Source: a virus
Reading direction: 5' to 3' (one strand)
IMG/VR virus record: IMGVR_UViG_3300020466_000018
Span: 1 to 25,430 of that record
DNA length: 25,430 nucleotides
How positions within the stretch are numbered: the first letter of the stretch is position 1; each line of letters starts with the position of its first letter. The notes beneath the pieces were generated by a model. That model worked only from the letters and a program-made list of their open reading frames with translations. It had not been told where the DNA came from and made no database searches. This document shows positions 5,565 to 13,030 of this stretch, one piece after another. The translations under genes and the position numbers were made by a program.

Positions 5565-7249
5565 TAATTGCTATCCCTTAAAGTTGAGATTGTTTCAAAA
5601 TTTGTGTCAGATGATTTTTTATAATAAATATCATATTCATAAATATGCCTATCATCCGTGCTGTCAGTTATATTCACTTCAATATTACTAACTACTGTTC
5701 CGTCTGTTGCTGTTGTTTCAAGCGCTGTTAATGAAAATGTTGGTATCGCAACATCATTTATTTTTGTAACAGTTGGGGCTGCTGTTTCTGTATAGCCAAT
5801 TTCTTCTGAATTTGACCAATCAAAAACTGAACTATCAATTTCTCGTAAAACAACATCACAACCAATGACAATATCACCTTTGTCACCCTGGCTTGTTCCA
5901 AATTTCCAATCAACAACTTCAAATGTTTTATTGTGTATGCCAATTGTGGGCAGATTAACTGTCACAATGTCCATTGGCTCAATTGCAAATTTTGTTAATT
6001 TTAATGGTAATGTCATTGTGTATGACTTACGCGATTTTTTTAAATAAATTTTTGCAATTCTTTCACACATAACAGCTGTGTTTGTCATAGGTAAAGCTAA
6101 ATCACTAACTAATGTTTCACCATCTGCTGTTACTGCAGCGCTGTCTGATATTTCAGGATAATCTGCGACAACCCAAGAGCTTTCTTCACCAATAAATGTT
6201 CCGCGAACTGTATTAAATGTTTCGCGTCTGCTTGGTTTTGTTACCAGTTGAATATCGCCTCGCAAATCAACTTCATTAATTGTTGTTGTTGAAGATCGCC
6301 ATTTACCAACAACAAGTTTAAATTTGCCATTTGAATATGTTAAATTACCTGCGCAACAACTTAATAAACTTTCTAAGTTTGATTTCATTGACGAAGCGGT
6401 ATCTATAACTCCATTGCAAGTGTATCTTTTTTGCGTTCCAGAAGTTAAAGTAATTGTATCATCACAATCATTCGCCGCCTGAGTAAATGTTGTAGTGTCA
6501 ATTCTGCTTGCGGCAACACCTAATCCATAATCACTATTTGTCAAATAATCATAAATACATAAAGCTGGATTATCACTCCAGGCAGTTGTGCTTGTTCGAT
6601 AATCTAAAATTTTTCTGCCGCGTATTTTTGCAGAAATGTTTGGCACACCAGATGTAAAAACTTCAGGATCATAAGCCATTGCAGTTTGTAAACAAACAAT
6701 GTCTTTAAATTGATCTGCGCTTGTTAAATCTGTATTTGTATAAGTTGTGCTATTTAATGTTTGTGTAGATGTTCCTAACATATCATTTAAGCCATAAAAA
6801 CTAAATCTATTGTCACTATTTGGATAATATCTAGCTGGACTGGTTACATGGCCTGAAACATTTATTGTTAATTCATCATCATTTGCGTAAACGGCTTGTA
6901 TGCTGTCACATTCTTTATATGCCAGGGCTAATACTAAATATAAATGCTCTCTTTTACTTGCAACTCCACTATCACCTTCTGCCATATATAAGATTGTTCC
7001 ACCAACACGTGCTTCACCATATACAATTTTTCTTGATTGAATAGGAGAACGAACCATTTGAGATCGCCCGCCCATTCCTTTTAAATCCATTTTTGGTAAT
7101 AATGCTTTACCAGCCATTATTAAAGGAACACCATATATAACTGTTGTTGCCGCCCAAACTGCCGCTTTAAAATACCAAGTTGCAGCAGCTCCTTTTCCAA
7201 ATAAAGCTGTGGCAAATGCAGTAGCTAATTGTGCAATAAAATTGCCCAT
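5564..7249 (-). CDS. Tail tip / host specificity protein, N-terminal part
   Basis: A 561-aa gpJ-like tail tip protein. Near the N-terminus is a hydrophobic stretch (TWYFKAAVWAATTVIYGVPL), then the characteristic SPIQSRKIVYGEARVGG motif and the beta-rich hub domains (for example CIYDYLTNSDYGLGVAASRI, about 230-250; YTMTLPLKLTKFAIEPMDIV, near 410). The last 55 residues are the first half of an FnIII domain (EYDIYYKKSSDTNFETIS) and stop abruptly; the second half begins the 322-aa gene at 4790. The tip ends the tail and recognises the host surface. The start at 7249 follows AGGGGA and lies one base after the upstream stop. Confidence 0.88.
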   Translation of the reverse strand: MGNFIAQLATAFATALFGKGAAATWYFKAAVWAATTVIYGVPLIMAGKALLPKMDLKGMGGRSQMVRSPIQSRKIVYGEARVGGTILYMAEGDSGVASKREHLYLVLALAYKECDSIQAVYANDDELTINVSGHVTSPARYYPNSDNRFSFYGLNDMLGTSTQTLNSTTYTNTDLTSADQFKDIVCLQTAMAYDPEVFTSGVPNISAKIRGRKILDYRTSTTAWSDNPALCIYDYLTNSDYGLGVAASRIDTTTFTQAANDCDDTITLTSGTQKRYTCNGVIDTASSMKSNLESLLSCCAGNLTYSNGKFKLVVGKWRSSTTTINEVDLRGDIQLVTKPSRRETFNTVRGTFIGEESSWVVADYPEISDSAAVTADGETLVSDLALPMTNTAVMCERIAKIYLKKSRKSYTMTLPLKLTKFAIEPMDIVTVNLPTIGIHNKTFEVVDWKFGTSQGDKGDIVIGCDVVLREIDSSVFDWSNSEEIGYTETAAPTVTKINDVAIPTFSLTALETTATDGTVVSNIEVNITDSTDDRHIYEYDIYYKKSSDTNFETISTLRDSN

Positions 7250-7250
7250 T

Positions 7251-7673
7251 TTATCCCCTAATCCTTAAACTTCTTACATTAAAAAAATATTTTCCTTTTT
7301 CGACAGGGAAAGCAATTAAACCTTTTTCTGAAACACCTAATAATTTACCTTTATAAAAAACCAATGAGCTATATTTTGAAAAACTTGTTTCATCTGGATT
7401 TTCAGCTAAAACTAAATCACCATCTTTTAATTTTTTACTGTTATTATGTTGGCGAAAGCGAACATCAAAAGCTTCAACAATATCTTTATGTTTTAAAAAT
7501 TTTATTAAAACTCTTTTCCCAGTATAAGCATTATTCCATTTTCTTATGTGTCTTAAATGGTCAATTCCAGTTGCAGCTTTAACAGCCCCCATGGCAAATG
7601 TAATACAATCATTTTTTCCCCATTCAAATTCTTTGTGCAAATGGGTTGCAATATAATCATCTAAATTATTCAT
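7251..7673 (-). CDS. DUF6950-type tail assembly protein (NlpC/P60-related position)
   Basis: A 140-aa protein with the pattern FEWGKNDCITFAMGAVKAAT (Cys23 before a helix), then DGDLVLAENP and GKLLGVSEKGLIAFP. This matches the small family that replaces the NlpC/P60 peptidase between the tail hub and tip genes in many phages. The Cys-bearing helix and GD turn resemble NlpC/P60, but the histidine normally found in the H-V-G strand is absent, so peptidase activity is doubtful. One base separates it from each neighbour's start or stop, consistent with an ordered tail tip operon. Confidence 0.75.
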   Translation of the reverse strand: MNNLDDYIATHLHKEFEWGKNDCITFAMGAVKAATGIDHLRHIRKWNNAYTGKRVLIKFLKHKDIVEAFDVRFRQHNNSKKLKDGDLVLAENPDETSFSKYSSLVFYKGKLLGVSEKGLIAFPVEKGKYFFNVRSLRIRG

Positions 7674-7674
7674 T

Positions 7675-8664
7675 TTAAAATGGTAAATCTATTTCACCAG
7701 CTAATGCTTTTCTTTGTGCTTCTTCAAGCATAGCTTCTCTATCTGCATTTGAAATAACTGGAGCCACTTGACTAAATGGAACACCCCATAATATTTCTTT
7801 ATTTTGCAATCCAGCAACATATCTTAGACTGGTATCAGTTGAATAAAGTGACCTTTGTGCTTCGTCTGTATATCTAATTAATCTATTTCTTTCAAAATCA
7901 ATTAAACTACTTTCAACAGTTGCATTTATTGTTACAACTTCACCGCCTTGTATAATATTCATTTGGTCAGTTTTTCCATAAAATAATTCATATGGTGTTG
8001 TTGTTAGAGAACCATCACTATCTAAACAACCAAAATAAATTGTTACATCCCTTCCTTGATATTCTTCTTCTAATGCTGCTGTAAGTAAGTTTGTTGGTAT
8101 TCCAGATAAGCTTAAAGTTATTCCATCTGCCGTTAAATTTCCACCTTGCTGCATATTGGAAATATTTATTAAATCTCCAAGCCCTTTATATGTATTACTG
8201 CTTATTGTAATATCACCATATCCTGTCCAGGCCCTTACTTCAGGATCAACAATATTCATTTGCATACCCATTCCAGAGTGATTTGCACATTTTATCCAAA
8301 GTGTATCTGGAGCTGTTGCGGCAACAACTAATTGAGCAACACCATTTGTTCCCGCTGAACCAGTATAAGAATAACCAGTTGTATAATCAGTTCCATCTTC
8401 TGTTGTTGAAAACTCTATTGGATGGCCGGAATTTGAACCATCACTTTGATCAAACTTAATTGTATTTCCCCTGGCAACTGTAATCACATCCTGTTGGACT
8501 TCATTTATAGCATACCTATTAACAGTTCCAGTTGATCCACCAACTTGCATAACTGTTGAATAAAATGTTCTTGTTATTGAACCTGAAAAATCTATTTCAA
8601 CAGCAAAAAATGGCTGCACTTCTGTGTCTGCTATTTCACTAGCAAAATTTATAGTTCTAGCCAT
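7675..8664 (-). CDS. Tail hub-type protein with inserted cupredoxin-like domain
   Basis: A 329-aa protein. The outer parts (1-43 and 140-329) belong to a minor tail protein family found between the distal tail protein and the tip: FFAVEIDFSG, RAWTGYGDITISS, YKGLGDLINIS, LSLSGIP, GRDVTIYFG and a C-terminal helix. Between them, residues 44-139 form a separate domain typical of cupredoxins: VARGNTIKFDQSDGSNSGHP, then STTEDGTDYTTGYSYTGSAG, then TLWIKCANHSGMGM. His81, Cys126, His129 and Met134 have the spacing of plastocyanin type 1 copper ligands (C, +3 H, +8 M). The start at 8664 overlaps the end of a small basic ORF. The copper domain is clear by pattern; actual metal binding is unproven. Confidence 0.8.
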   Translation of the reverse strand: MARTINFASEIADTEVQPFFAVEIDFSGSITRTFYSTVMQVGGSTGTVNRYAINEVQQDVITVARGNTIKFDQSDGSNSGHPIEFSTTEDGTDYTTGYSYTGSAGTNGVAQLVVAATAPDTLWIKCANHSGMGMQMNIVDPEVRAWTGYGDITISSNTYKGLGDLINISNMQQGGNLTADGITLSLSGIPTNLLTAALEEEYQGRDVTIYFGCLDSDGSLTTTPYELFYGKTDQMNIIQGGEVVTINATVESSLIDFERNRLIRYTDEAQRSLYSTDTSLRYVAGLQNKEILWGVPFSQVAPVISNADREAMLEEAQRKALAGEIDLPF

Positions 8665-8803
8665 TTAGTTTTTCTCTTTTTAATTGTTTAGCTTTTTTTC
8701 TTTGGCTTCTTTTACCAAAAATAATTTCTTGTTTAACTTTTTCAATCCAAGGGTATTTAGACGCTTTATGACTGCGTTTCCCTTTCCAATTCTTGTCTTT
8801 CAT
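8657..8803 (-). CDS. Very small basic ORF (48 aa)
   Basis: Starts MKDKNWKGKRSHKASKYPWI and ends QLKREKLNG; about one third of the residues are Lys or Arg. It begins inside the end of the preceding 52-aa ORF and ends eight bases into the start of the tail hub gene, so it fills the gap with overlaps on both sides. No membrane segment and no known motif. The binding site is weak. A nucleic-acid-binding or assembly role is only a guess, and non-translation remains possible. Confidence 0.45.
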   Translation of the reverse strand: MKDKNWKGKRSHKASKYPWIEKVKQEIIFGKRSQRKKAKQLKREKLNG

Positions 8804-8924
8804 GTTTTGATTTTCTTAAATATTTTTTCTTATTTTTAACAATTCGTGTATATGTGCCTTGTTGCTGTCTAATTGGTCTTTTTTTCTTGCATTTACAAGT
8901 CACACATTTGCAATTTTTGTTCAT
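8766..8924 (-). CDS. Very small Cys-rich basic ORF (52 aa)
   Basis: Begins MNKNCKCVTCKCKKKRPIRQ: four cysteines in a C-x-C-x2-C-x-C cluster that could bind zinc, followed by a strongly basic tail. The ATG overlaps the stop of the distal tail gene (TAATG), as in other coupled pairs in this operon, which supports translation. No family was recognised. Confidence 0.5.
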   Translation of the reverse strand: MNKNCKCVTCKCKKKRPIRQQQGTYTRIVKNKKKYLRKSKHERQELERETQS

Positions 8925-9559
8925 TAAAGAGCTTCAATAGCTGTAAATGATATTCCATAAACTGAAGCATGATTAACATTCCAATTCATCTCATTTGAAG
9001 CTAATCTAAAAACACCAGTTGCATTGCTAACAGTTATCGTTTCACTTCCTGATAAATCAGTTCTTAATGCCGGGAATATATCAACAACACAATTACCAGA
9101 AACATCTGTATTTGTGTTTTGTAAAACTTTTAATAATTGCCTAGATGTTCCAGTTCCAATTGATATGTAATCACCAGATTTGAAATAATTTGTTTGGGAA
9201 GGGCCGGCATTTGTAATTGATAGCGTATTAGCTCTTGCAGAATGAGCTCCATTAACAATAGGAGTGCCTGGAGTTACGCTACAAGTTCCCCTGGCAGTTA
9301 ATCCATTTGGGTCTGGATTTAGATAAAATGTGCCATAAATGCCTTTTAATTGGGTTAGAAAGCTAATCCAATCTTCACAAGTGTTTCTTTTCATGGGAAC
9401 TAATTGAACATCAGCTTCCCAAAATTCACCTGAAAATTTATAAACTTGTTGTTGATAAGAAAATGGACTTTGTGTTAATCCAACTGTTGTTTTAGCCATA
9501 ATTCTAACGCTAGCAAAACTTGTTGTATCAGGTAAAGATAATGGATAAGTAATCGTCAT
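8924..9559 (-). CDS. Distal tail protein-like
   Basis: A 211-aa beta-rich protein with a recognisable minor tail pattern: SFSYQQQVYKF-type strand, FSGEFWEADVQLVPMKRNTC, WISFLTQLKGIYGTFYLNPD, then YFKSGDYISIGTG and DIFPALRTDLSG, with a closing strand NVNHASVYGISFTAIEAL. Proteins of this type follow the tape measure and form the ring that joins tube and tip (Dit role). The ATG overlaps the tape measure stop (ATGA). Assignment rests on pattern and gene order; the exact Dit equivalence is inferred. Confidence 0.75.
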   Translation of the reverse strand: MTITYPLSLPDTTSFASVRIMAKTTVGLTQSPFSYQQQVYKFSGEFWEADVQLVPMKRNTCEDWISFLTQLKGIYGTFYLNPDPNGLTARGTCSVTPGTPIVNGAHSARANTLSITNAGPSQTNYFKSGDYISIGTGTSRQLLKVLQNTNTDVSGNCVVDIFPALRTDLSGSETITVSNATGVFRLASNEMNWNVNHASVYGISFTAIEAL

Positions 9560-11112
9560 GCCCTACCTCGTTTTCTATTATCAATGTATGATCCTTGTGA
9601 AACCTCTGCAATTGCTGGTAATAAATTCATTATTTCACTTCTAACAGTTGCAGCAACACCAGTTTCTATATAAACATTTTGAACAAAACCACCGCCCAAT
9701 TGACTGTTTGGAATAACTTGACCTGACGCGCCAGGTATTATGAGTTCAGGGCCGGCTTCACCAACCATGTAAGGTTTACCTTTTTGAACTGTGCCACCAA
9801 ATTGTTTTGCTGGGGCTGGTAATCCAATGCTTCCTAAAAAGTCACCAAAAGCTCCTGTAAATGGCGCTATAATGGCTCTAAATATAATCATTCGCATTGC
9901 TTCTTTTAAAAGCATTTTTCCTAAATCTTTTAAGCTTTCACCAACTGATTTTGTTCCGTCAATAATACTATCAAAAGCGCCAACCAATCCTGTTTCAAAC
10001 TTTTTAGCAAAATCCATTCCAACTTGTTCTAATGTTGGTAATTGACTTTCAATGTTTTTTAATCCAGTTTGGAAACCTTTGAAAAAGCCGGGAACTGGGG
10101 CGTCATCTTCAGTTGCTCCAACTTTCAACATTAACTCATCAATTCCAGCAATGATTTTTTCTAATGTTTCAATATCACCAAGTAATTCTTTACGATTTAA
10201 TAAATCAGCAACTTTTGTTGATGTTGCAATTTCATTAAAAGCAGCTTTGGCTTCATGCAATTGCATTGTATAATCTGCCCAGGCAGGTAAAAGTTCTTCC
10301 CTAGTTTTACCAGCTAAATCATCCAATGCTTTTTGACTGTCTGACATAAAAAACTGTCTAACAGCTTTTGTTGCACTTGCAATTTTGGTTGTGATACTGA
10401 CTAATATTTCACCAAATTCAAGAAATATTCCTTTTAGTTGAGTGTTTATTATTTGACCTTGCAATGCTAATGCTGAATTTAGTTCTTTACTTCTTAAAGT
10501 TGCTCCTTGAGATAAAATAGCCCCACTTTCTAATGCTTTGTTATAATTTTCTCTTAAAGCTTCTCCACCTTCTTTTAATAATCCAACTAAAACGGCGCCT
10601 TCACTATCAAACGCTTTAAATGCCATCATTAAAGCCCTTTGATCACTTTCTGCATTTTTTACAGCGTCAGCATATTCAAATAATACATCTTTTGTTGTTT
10701 TAATGTTCCCAGCACTATCACGTGTTGATATTCCAAGTTCTTTTAGTGTTCCTAATAGCTCGCCTGTTCCTCTATCGGCTTCGCCAAGTCGTCTGCTAAA
10801 CCTTTGCAAAGCCATATCCAATGTTGTGGATTGAACCCCAGCAACTTGTTCAGCCATTAATCTAAATGCTTGTAAAGCTTCTGTTGTAACGCCAATTTTA
10901 TCAGCTGTAATTTGTATTTGAGCTCCAAATTGTATTGCTTGTTTTGTTGCGTCTGCCAATCGCATGGCACCAACACTGGTTGCAATACCAGATAAAGCCC
11001 CTTTAAAGCTAAATAAAGATTTACTAGCGTTTTTTAAACTACTTCTAAATGAACGAAAAGCTGTTTTTGATTTATCGCGAGCTGAAATTTCAGTTACGAA
11101 TTTATTTGCCAT
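9556..11112 (-). CDS. Tail tape measure protein
   Basis: A 518-aa protein with a helical N-terminal half (RDKSKTAFRSFRSSLKNASK; IQITADKIGVTTEALQAF; MALQRFSRRLGEADRGTGEL), a hydrophobic region about 395-440 (MRMIIFRAIIAPFTGAFGDF), and the usual C-terminal module GKPYMVGEAGPELIIPGASG. It sets tail length and enters the cell envelope on DNA delivery. At roughly 1.5 angstrom per residue, a tail of about 75-80 nm is expected, so short for a siphovirus. It lies after the frameshifted chaperone gene, as usual, and its start overlaps the end of the -1 frame by 11 bases. Confidence 0.92.
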   Translation of the reverse strand: MANKFVTEISARDKSKTAFRSFRSSLKNASKSLFSFKGALSGIATSVGAMRLADATKQAIQFGAQIQITADKIGVTTEALQAFRLMAEQVAGVQSTTLDMALQRFSRRLGEADRGTGELLGTLKELGISTRDSAGNIKTTKDVLFEYADAVKNAESDQRALMMAFKAFDSEGAVLVGLLKEGGEALRENYNKALESGAILSQGATLRSKELNSALALQGQIINTQLKGIFLEFGEILVSITTKIASATKAVRQFFMSDSQKALDDLAGKTREELLPAWADYTMQLHEAKAAFNEIATSTKVADLLNRKELLGDIETLEKIIAGIDELMLKVGATEDDAPVPGFFKGFQTGLKNIESQLPTLEQVGMDFAKKFETGLVGAFDSIIDGTKSVGESLKDLGKMLLKEAMRMIIFRAIIAPFTGAFGDFLGSIGLPAPAKQFGGTVQKGKPYMVGEAGPELIIPGASGQVIPNSQLGGGFVQNVYIETGVAATVRSEIMNLLPAIAEVSQGSYIDNRKRGRA

Positions 11113-11628
11113 CTTTTAATCCTTTTTCTTGAAGTTTATAAAACGCAATCCAATGAACATATTCAGATATTGACATATCTAATATCGCGTCAAGCGGCTG
11201 GTTTTTCCTATCCGCCAAACTATAAATAGCCAGCCAATGTGGATAGGTTATAAGTTTTTTTCAGCTTGCTCTAATGTTGGTTCATCAAATAAATCATTCA
11301 ACATTTGAGTAGCAATATTCATAATGAACGCCACATCCATTCCGCGAAGTTCAAGTTTATCTGTATCATCAAATATTTTTGTGCCATCTTCATTTTCTGC
11401 TTTCATACAAATTAAATCGACCAAAGCATTCATGGATGGTATTGAACCAGATAAAACATCATCATAAAATTTAGGATGTAATCTCCTTAATTTTTCATCT
11501 TCACGAACTTTTAATTTAGAATAATAGACTTTCAAAGGTTGTCCATTTTCACCTAAACCTTCAACACTAAAGGAACTTTTCTCTTTAGATTGTTGAATTG
11601 CAATTAAGCGTTCACCAATTTTAGACAT
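11102..11628 (-). CDS. Tail assembly chaperone, -1 frameshift product (G-T type)
   Basis: The 0-frame product of 126 aa ends just after a slippery site; a -1 shift there adds about 50 residues and gives a 175-aa fusion. The added frame reads LITYPHWLAIYSLADRKNQP, then LDMSISEYVHWIAFYKLQEK, a coherent protein with the Trp/His/Tyr-rich pattern of gpT-type extensions, and stops at 11102-11104 inside the tape measure start. In lambda the equivalent gpG and gpGT coat the tape measure and recruit tube subunits. The shift is inferred from the motif, the open -1 frame and gene order; the last base of AAC is read twice. Confidence 0.85.
11207..11260 (-). promoter_or_regulatory. Programmed -1 frameshift signal
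   Basis: The slippery heptamer A AAA AAC lies at 11254-11260 in correct register with the 0-frame codons GAA AAA AAC. Six bases later a stem pairs CCTATCC (11241-11247) with GGATAGG (11207-11213), seven perfect pairs with a 27-base loop that could also form a pseudoknot. Heptamer, spacer and stem are the standard parts of a bacterial -1 frameshift site. The 0-frame stop lies in the spacer, at 11248-11250. Confidence 0.85.
11248..11628 (-). CDS. Tail assembly chaperone, 0-frame product (G type)
   Basis: A 126-aa mostly helical, acidic protein: MSKIGERLIAIQQSKEKSSF, then YYSKLKVREDEKLRRLHPKF, ending LFDEPTLEQAEKNL. Size and position between the tube protein and the tape measure are those of the shorter tail chaperone. 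The ATG lies one base after the tube gene stop. Translation terminates two codons after the AAA of the slippery site unless the ribosome shifts, in which case the longer form listed separately is made. Confidence 0.85.
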   Translation of the reverse strand: MSKIGERLIAIQQSKEKSSFSVEGLGENGQPLKVYYSKLKVREDEKLRRLHPKFYDDVLSGSIPSMNALVDLICMKAENEDGTKIFDDTDKLELRGMDVAFIMNIATQMLNDLFDEPTLEQAEKNL

Positions 11629-11629
11629 A

Positions 11630-12046
11630 TTAAGAAGCAGTTCCTTCAGTTAATGCGCCTGTGCCTTGTAAACTTATTGAAGCTGTTGCAACACCATTAG
11701 CTTCTTGACTAACAGAAAAACCAGTTACATATGCTGATCCATATAAATACTTATCAACACCTGAAGCTGTGCCTTCATAGTAGAAGTTTGCTGTTACTGA
11801 ACCCTGAGCACCAGCTGGAATACCAGCAGCAGTTTTAATAGCGCCTTGAGCAGTATCTGCTTCATCATAAAATAAATCAACTGTGGCAGTCCAGCCAGAC
11901 ATAGTTGTTTCAAATGTCTTAACTGTGCTACCTATATTTGACACTTCAACTGTGTCTTGTGTTACGTCTAAAGACCAGTTCGTTACCTGTGAAAGTGTAT
12001 CTGAACCAATCTTAATGACGGCTTCAACTCCTTTAGCGTATGCCAT
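11630..12046 (-). CDS. Major tail protein (tail tube subunit)
   Basis: A 138-aa beta-rich protein with typical tube-protein features: MAYAKGVEAVIKIGSDTLSQ, the NWSLDVTQDTVEVSNIGSTV strand pair, SGWTATVDLFYDEADTAQGA and a closing region of small residues (SVSQEANGVATASISLQGTG). It polymerises around the tape measure to form the tail tube. A strong GGAG site six bases upstream suits a highly expressed gene. It lies directly before the chaperone gene. Confidence 0.9.
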   Translation of the reverse strand: MAYAKGVEAVIKIGSDTLSQVTNWSLDVTQDTVEVSNIGSTVKTFETTMSGWTATVDLFYDEADTAQGAIKTAAGIPAGAQGSVTANFYYEGTASGVDKYLYGSAYVTGFSVSQEANGVATASISLQGTGALTEGTAS

Positions 12047-12057
12047 ATTAATCTCCT

Positions 12058-12498
12058 TTAAAGTGGGGTTGATGAATTAGTAAGCGAAGTTTTATAGCTT
12101 ACATTAAAAACCATTCTGGCAGTTCCTATTGGTTTTTCGCCCAGACTGGAATATTCGATTTCTGTTGTTGTAAGTTCACATAAAATACTTGTGCCATTTA
12201 ATGTTGGATCAGCGCCAATTGCTTCTTCAACTTCTTCACAAATATTATCCATTGTATCTTCAATGTTATTATTTTGCTCAACAAAACATTCACAAATGAT
12301 TTCTAAATTTCTAATTAAAGCGCCTGGGCTAACTTCATCCAATTCAGATGTTTCATTTTCAGCAACAACAACTAATGCTGGTAAATTGTCTTGTGTTAAA
12401 TTATATAATCTGGTGTCAAAAACATTTGATCCAGTTGTGCTTAATCCTGTTACCAAAGTAACAAATCTTTCCCTAATTGTTTGTCTTGCGTGTGCCAT
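12058..12498 (-). CDS. Tail terminator protein (gpU-like)
   Basis: A 146-aa protein with helix-strand layout of the tail terminator/minor tail U group: N-terminal helix RQTIRERFVTLVTG, strand LPALVVVAENE, the central RNLEIICECFVEQNN followed by an acidic helix (NICEEVEEAIGADP), and the closing strand GTARMVFNVSYKTS. This ring caps the tube at the head side. Gene order (joining protein, terminator, tube) supports it. Confidence 0.75.
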   Translation of the reverse strand: MAHARQTIRERFVTLVTGLSTTGSNVFDTRLYNLTQDNLPALVVVAENETSELDEVSPGALIRNLEIICECFVEQNNNIEDTMDNICEEVEEAIGADPTLNGTSILCELTTTEIEYSSLGEKPIGTARMVFNVSYKTSLTNSSTPL

Positions 12499-12501
12499 GA
12501 T

Positions 12502-12825
12502 TTATTGCTTTTGTAATTGTAATAAACTGACGCCTGTTCCATCCCTTTCAATAACTTTGACTTTATAATTAACATCAACGTCATTGACTGGTATCAACAA
12601 TGTGTCATCAACTTTGGCACCAGTTGGAATATCAGATGTTTTCATAGTGAACGTTGGACTATTGGATGAAACAGCTATTCCAAAATCATCTGGTGCTGAA
12701 AAATATGTTTTATCAAAAACACCAGTTACAACATATTTGTCTGAAGTTGCTGCAACTGTCCAAGTAACTTGAATAGCCCAATCATTCACATTGAAAAACG
12801 CATTTGAAGCACTATCAATCGTCAT
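12502..12825 (-). CDS. Head-tail joining protein candidate (gpFII-type)
   Basis: A 107-aa beta-rich protein: WAIQVTWTVAATSDKYVVTG, then PTFTMKTSDIPTGAKVDDTL and DVNYKVKVIERDGTGVSLLQ. Size, strand-rich composition and position before the terminator fit the head-tail joining proteins related to lambda FII. There is no diagnostic motif, so the assignment is mainly positional. Its ATG overlaps the end of the preceding gene by 11 bases. Confidence 0.6.
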   Translation of the reverse strand: MTIDSASNAFFNVNDWAIQVTWTVAATSDKYVVTGVFDKTYFSAPDDFGIAVSSNSPTFTMKTSDIPTGAKVDDTLLIPVNDVDVNYKVKVIERDGTGVSLLQLQKQ

Positions 12826-13030
12826 TGTGATCTTCTAAAGGTTGATCTGGGGAATAATTTTCCACAAAACTATCTTTTGGAATATCAACAACTTCGTCTG
12901 ATCCAACATATTTAGCTTTTTCATTCTGAACTAACTTATCAGCTGTTACAGTCGCTAAGTCTAAAATGTCACCAGCTTCGTATTCAACTCCAGTTATTTC
13001 AACAGCAGTTATGAGTTTAACTTTACTCAT
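12815..13030 (-). CDS. Small head-region protein, 71 aa
   Basis: Starts MSKVKLITAVEITGVEYEAG and ends in an acidic tail (PLEDHNDD). The start at 13030 overlaps the preceding stop by eight bases (ATGAGTAA); an in-frame ATG at 13102 would overlap the upstream gene much more and reads a basic peptide unlike the rest. Domain content resembles the small strand-rich proteins (with a YEAGDILDL turn) coded after phage capsid genes. Shared layout with the upstream 61-aa protein (KVQAGKTVEI versus EYEAGDILDL) suggests the two are paralogues. Confidence 0.65.
   Translation of the reverse strand: MSKVKLITAVEITGVEYEAGDILDLATVTADKLVQNEKAKYVGSDEVVDIPKDSFVENYSPDQPLEDHNDD

Noticed and set aside
4787-5569. 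Group I or II intron between the two tail tip halves
   Set aside because: The hypothetical junction would join the frames correctly, but the insert is nearly all coding (63- and 150-aa genes) and the 133-bp gap is too small for a ribozyme core; the second half also has its own ATG overlapping the holin stop.
12191-12568. 125-aa plus-strand ORF, and similar plus-strand ORFs at 13589-14062 and 14978-15301
   Set aside because: They lie opposite well-supported tail and capsid genes, have low-complexity translations and no ribosome binding sites.
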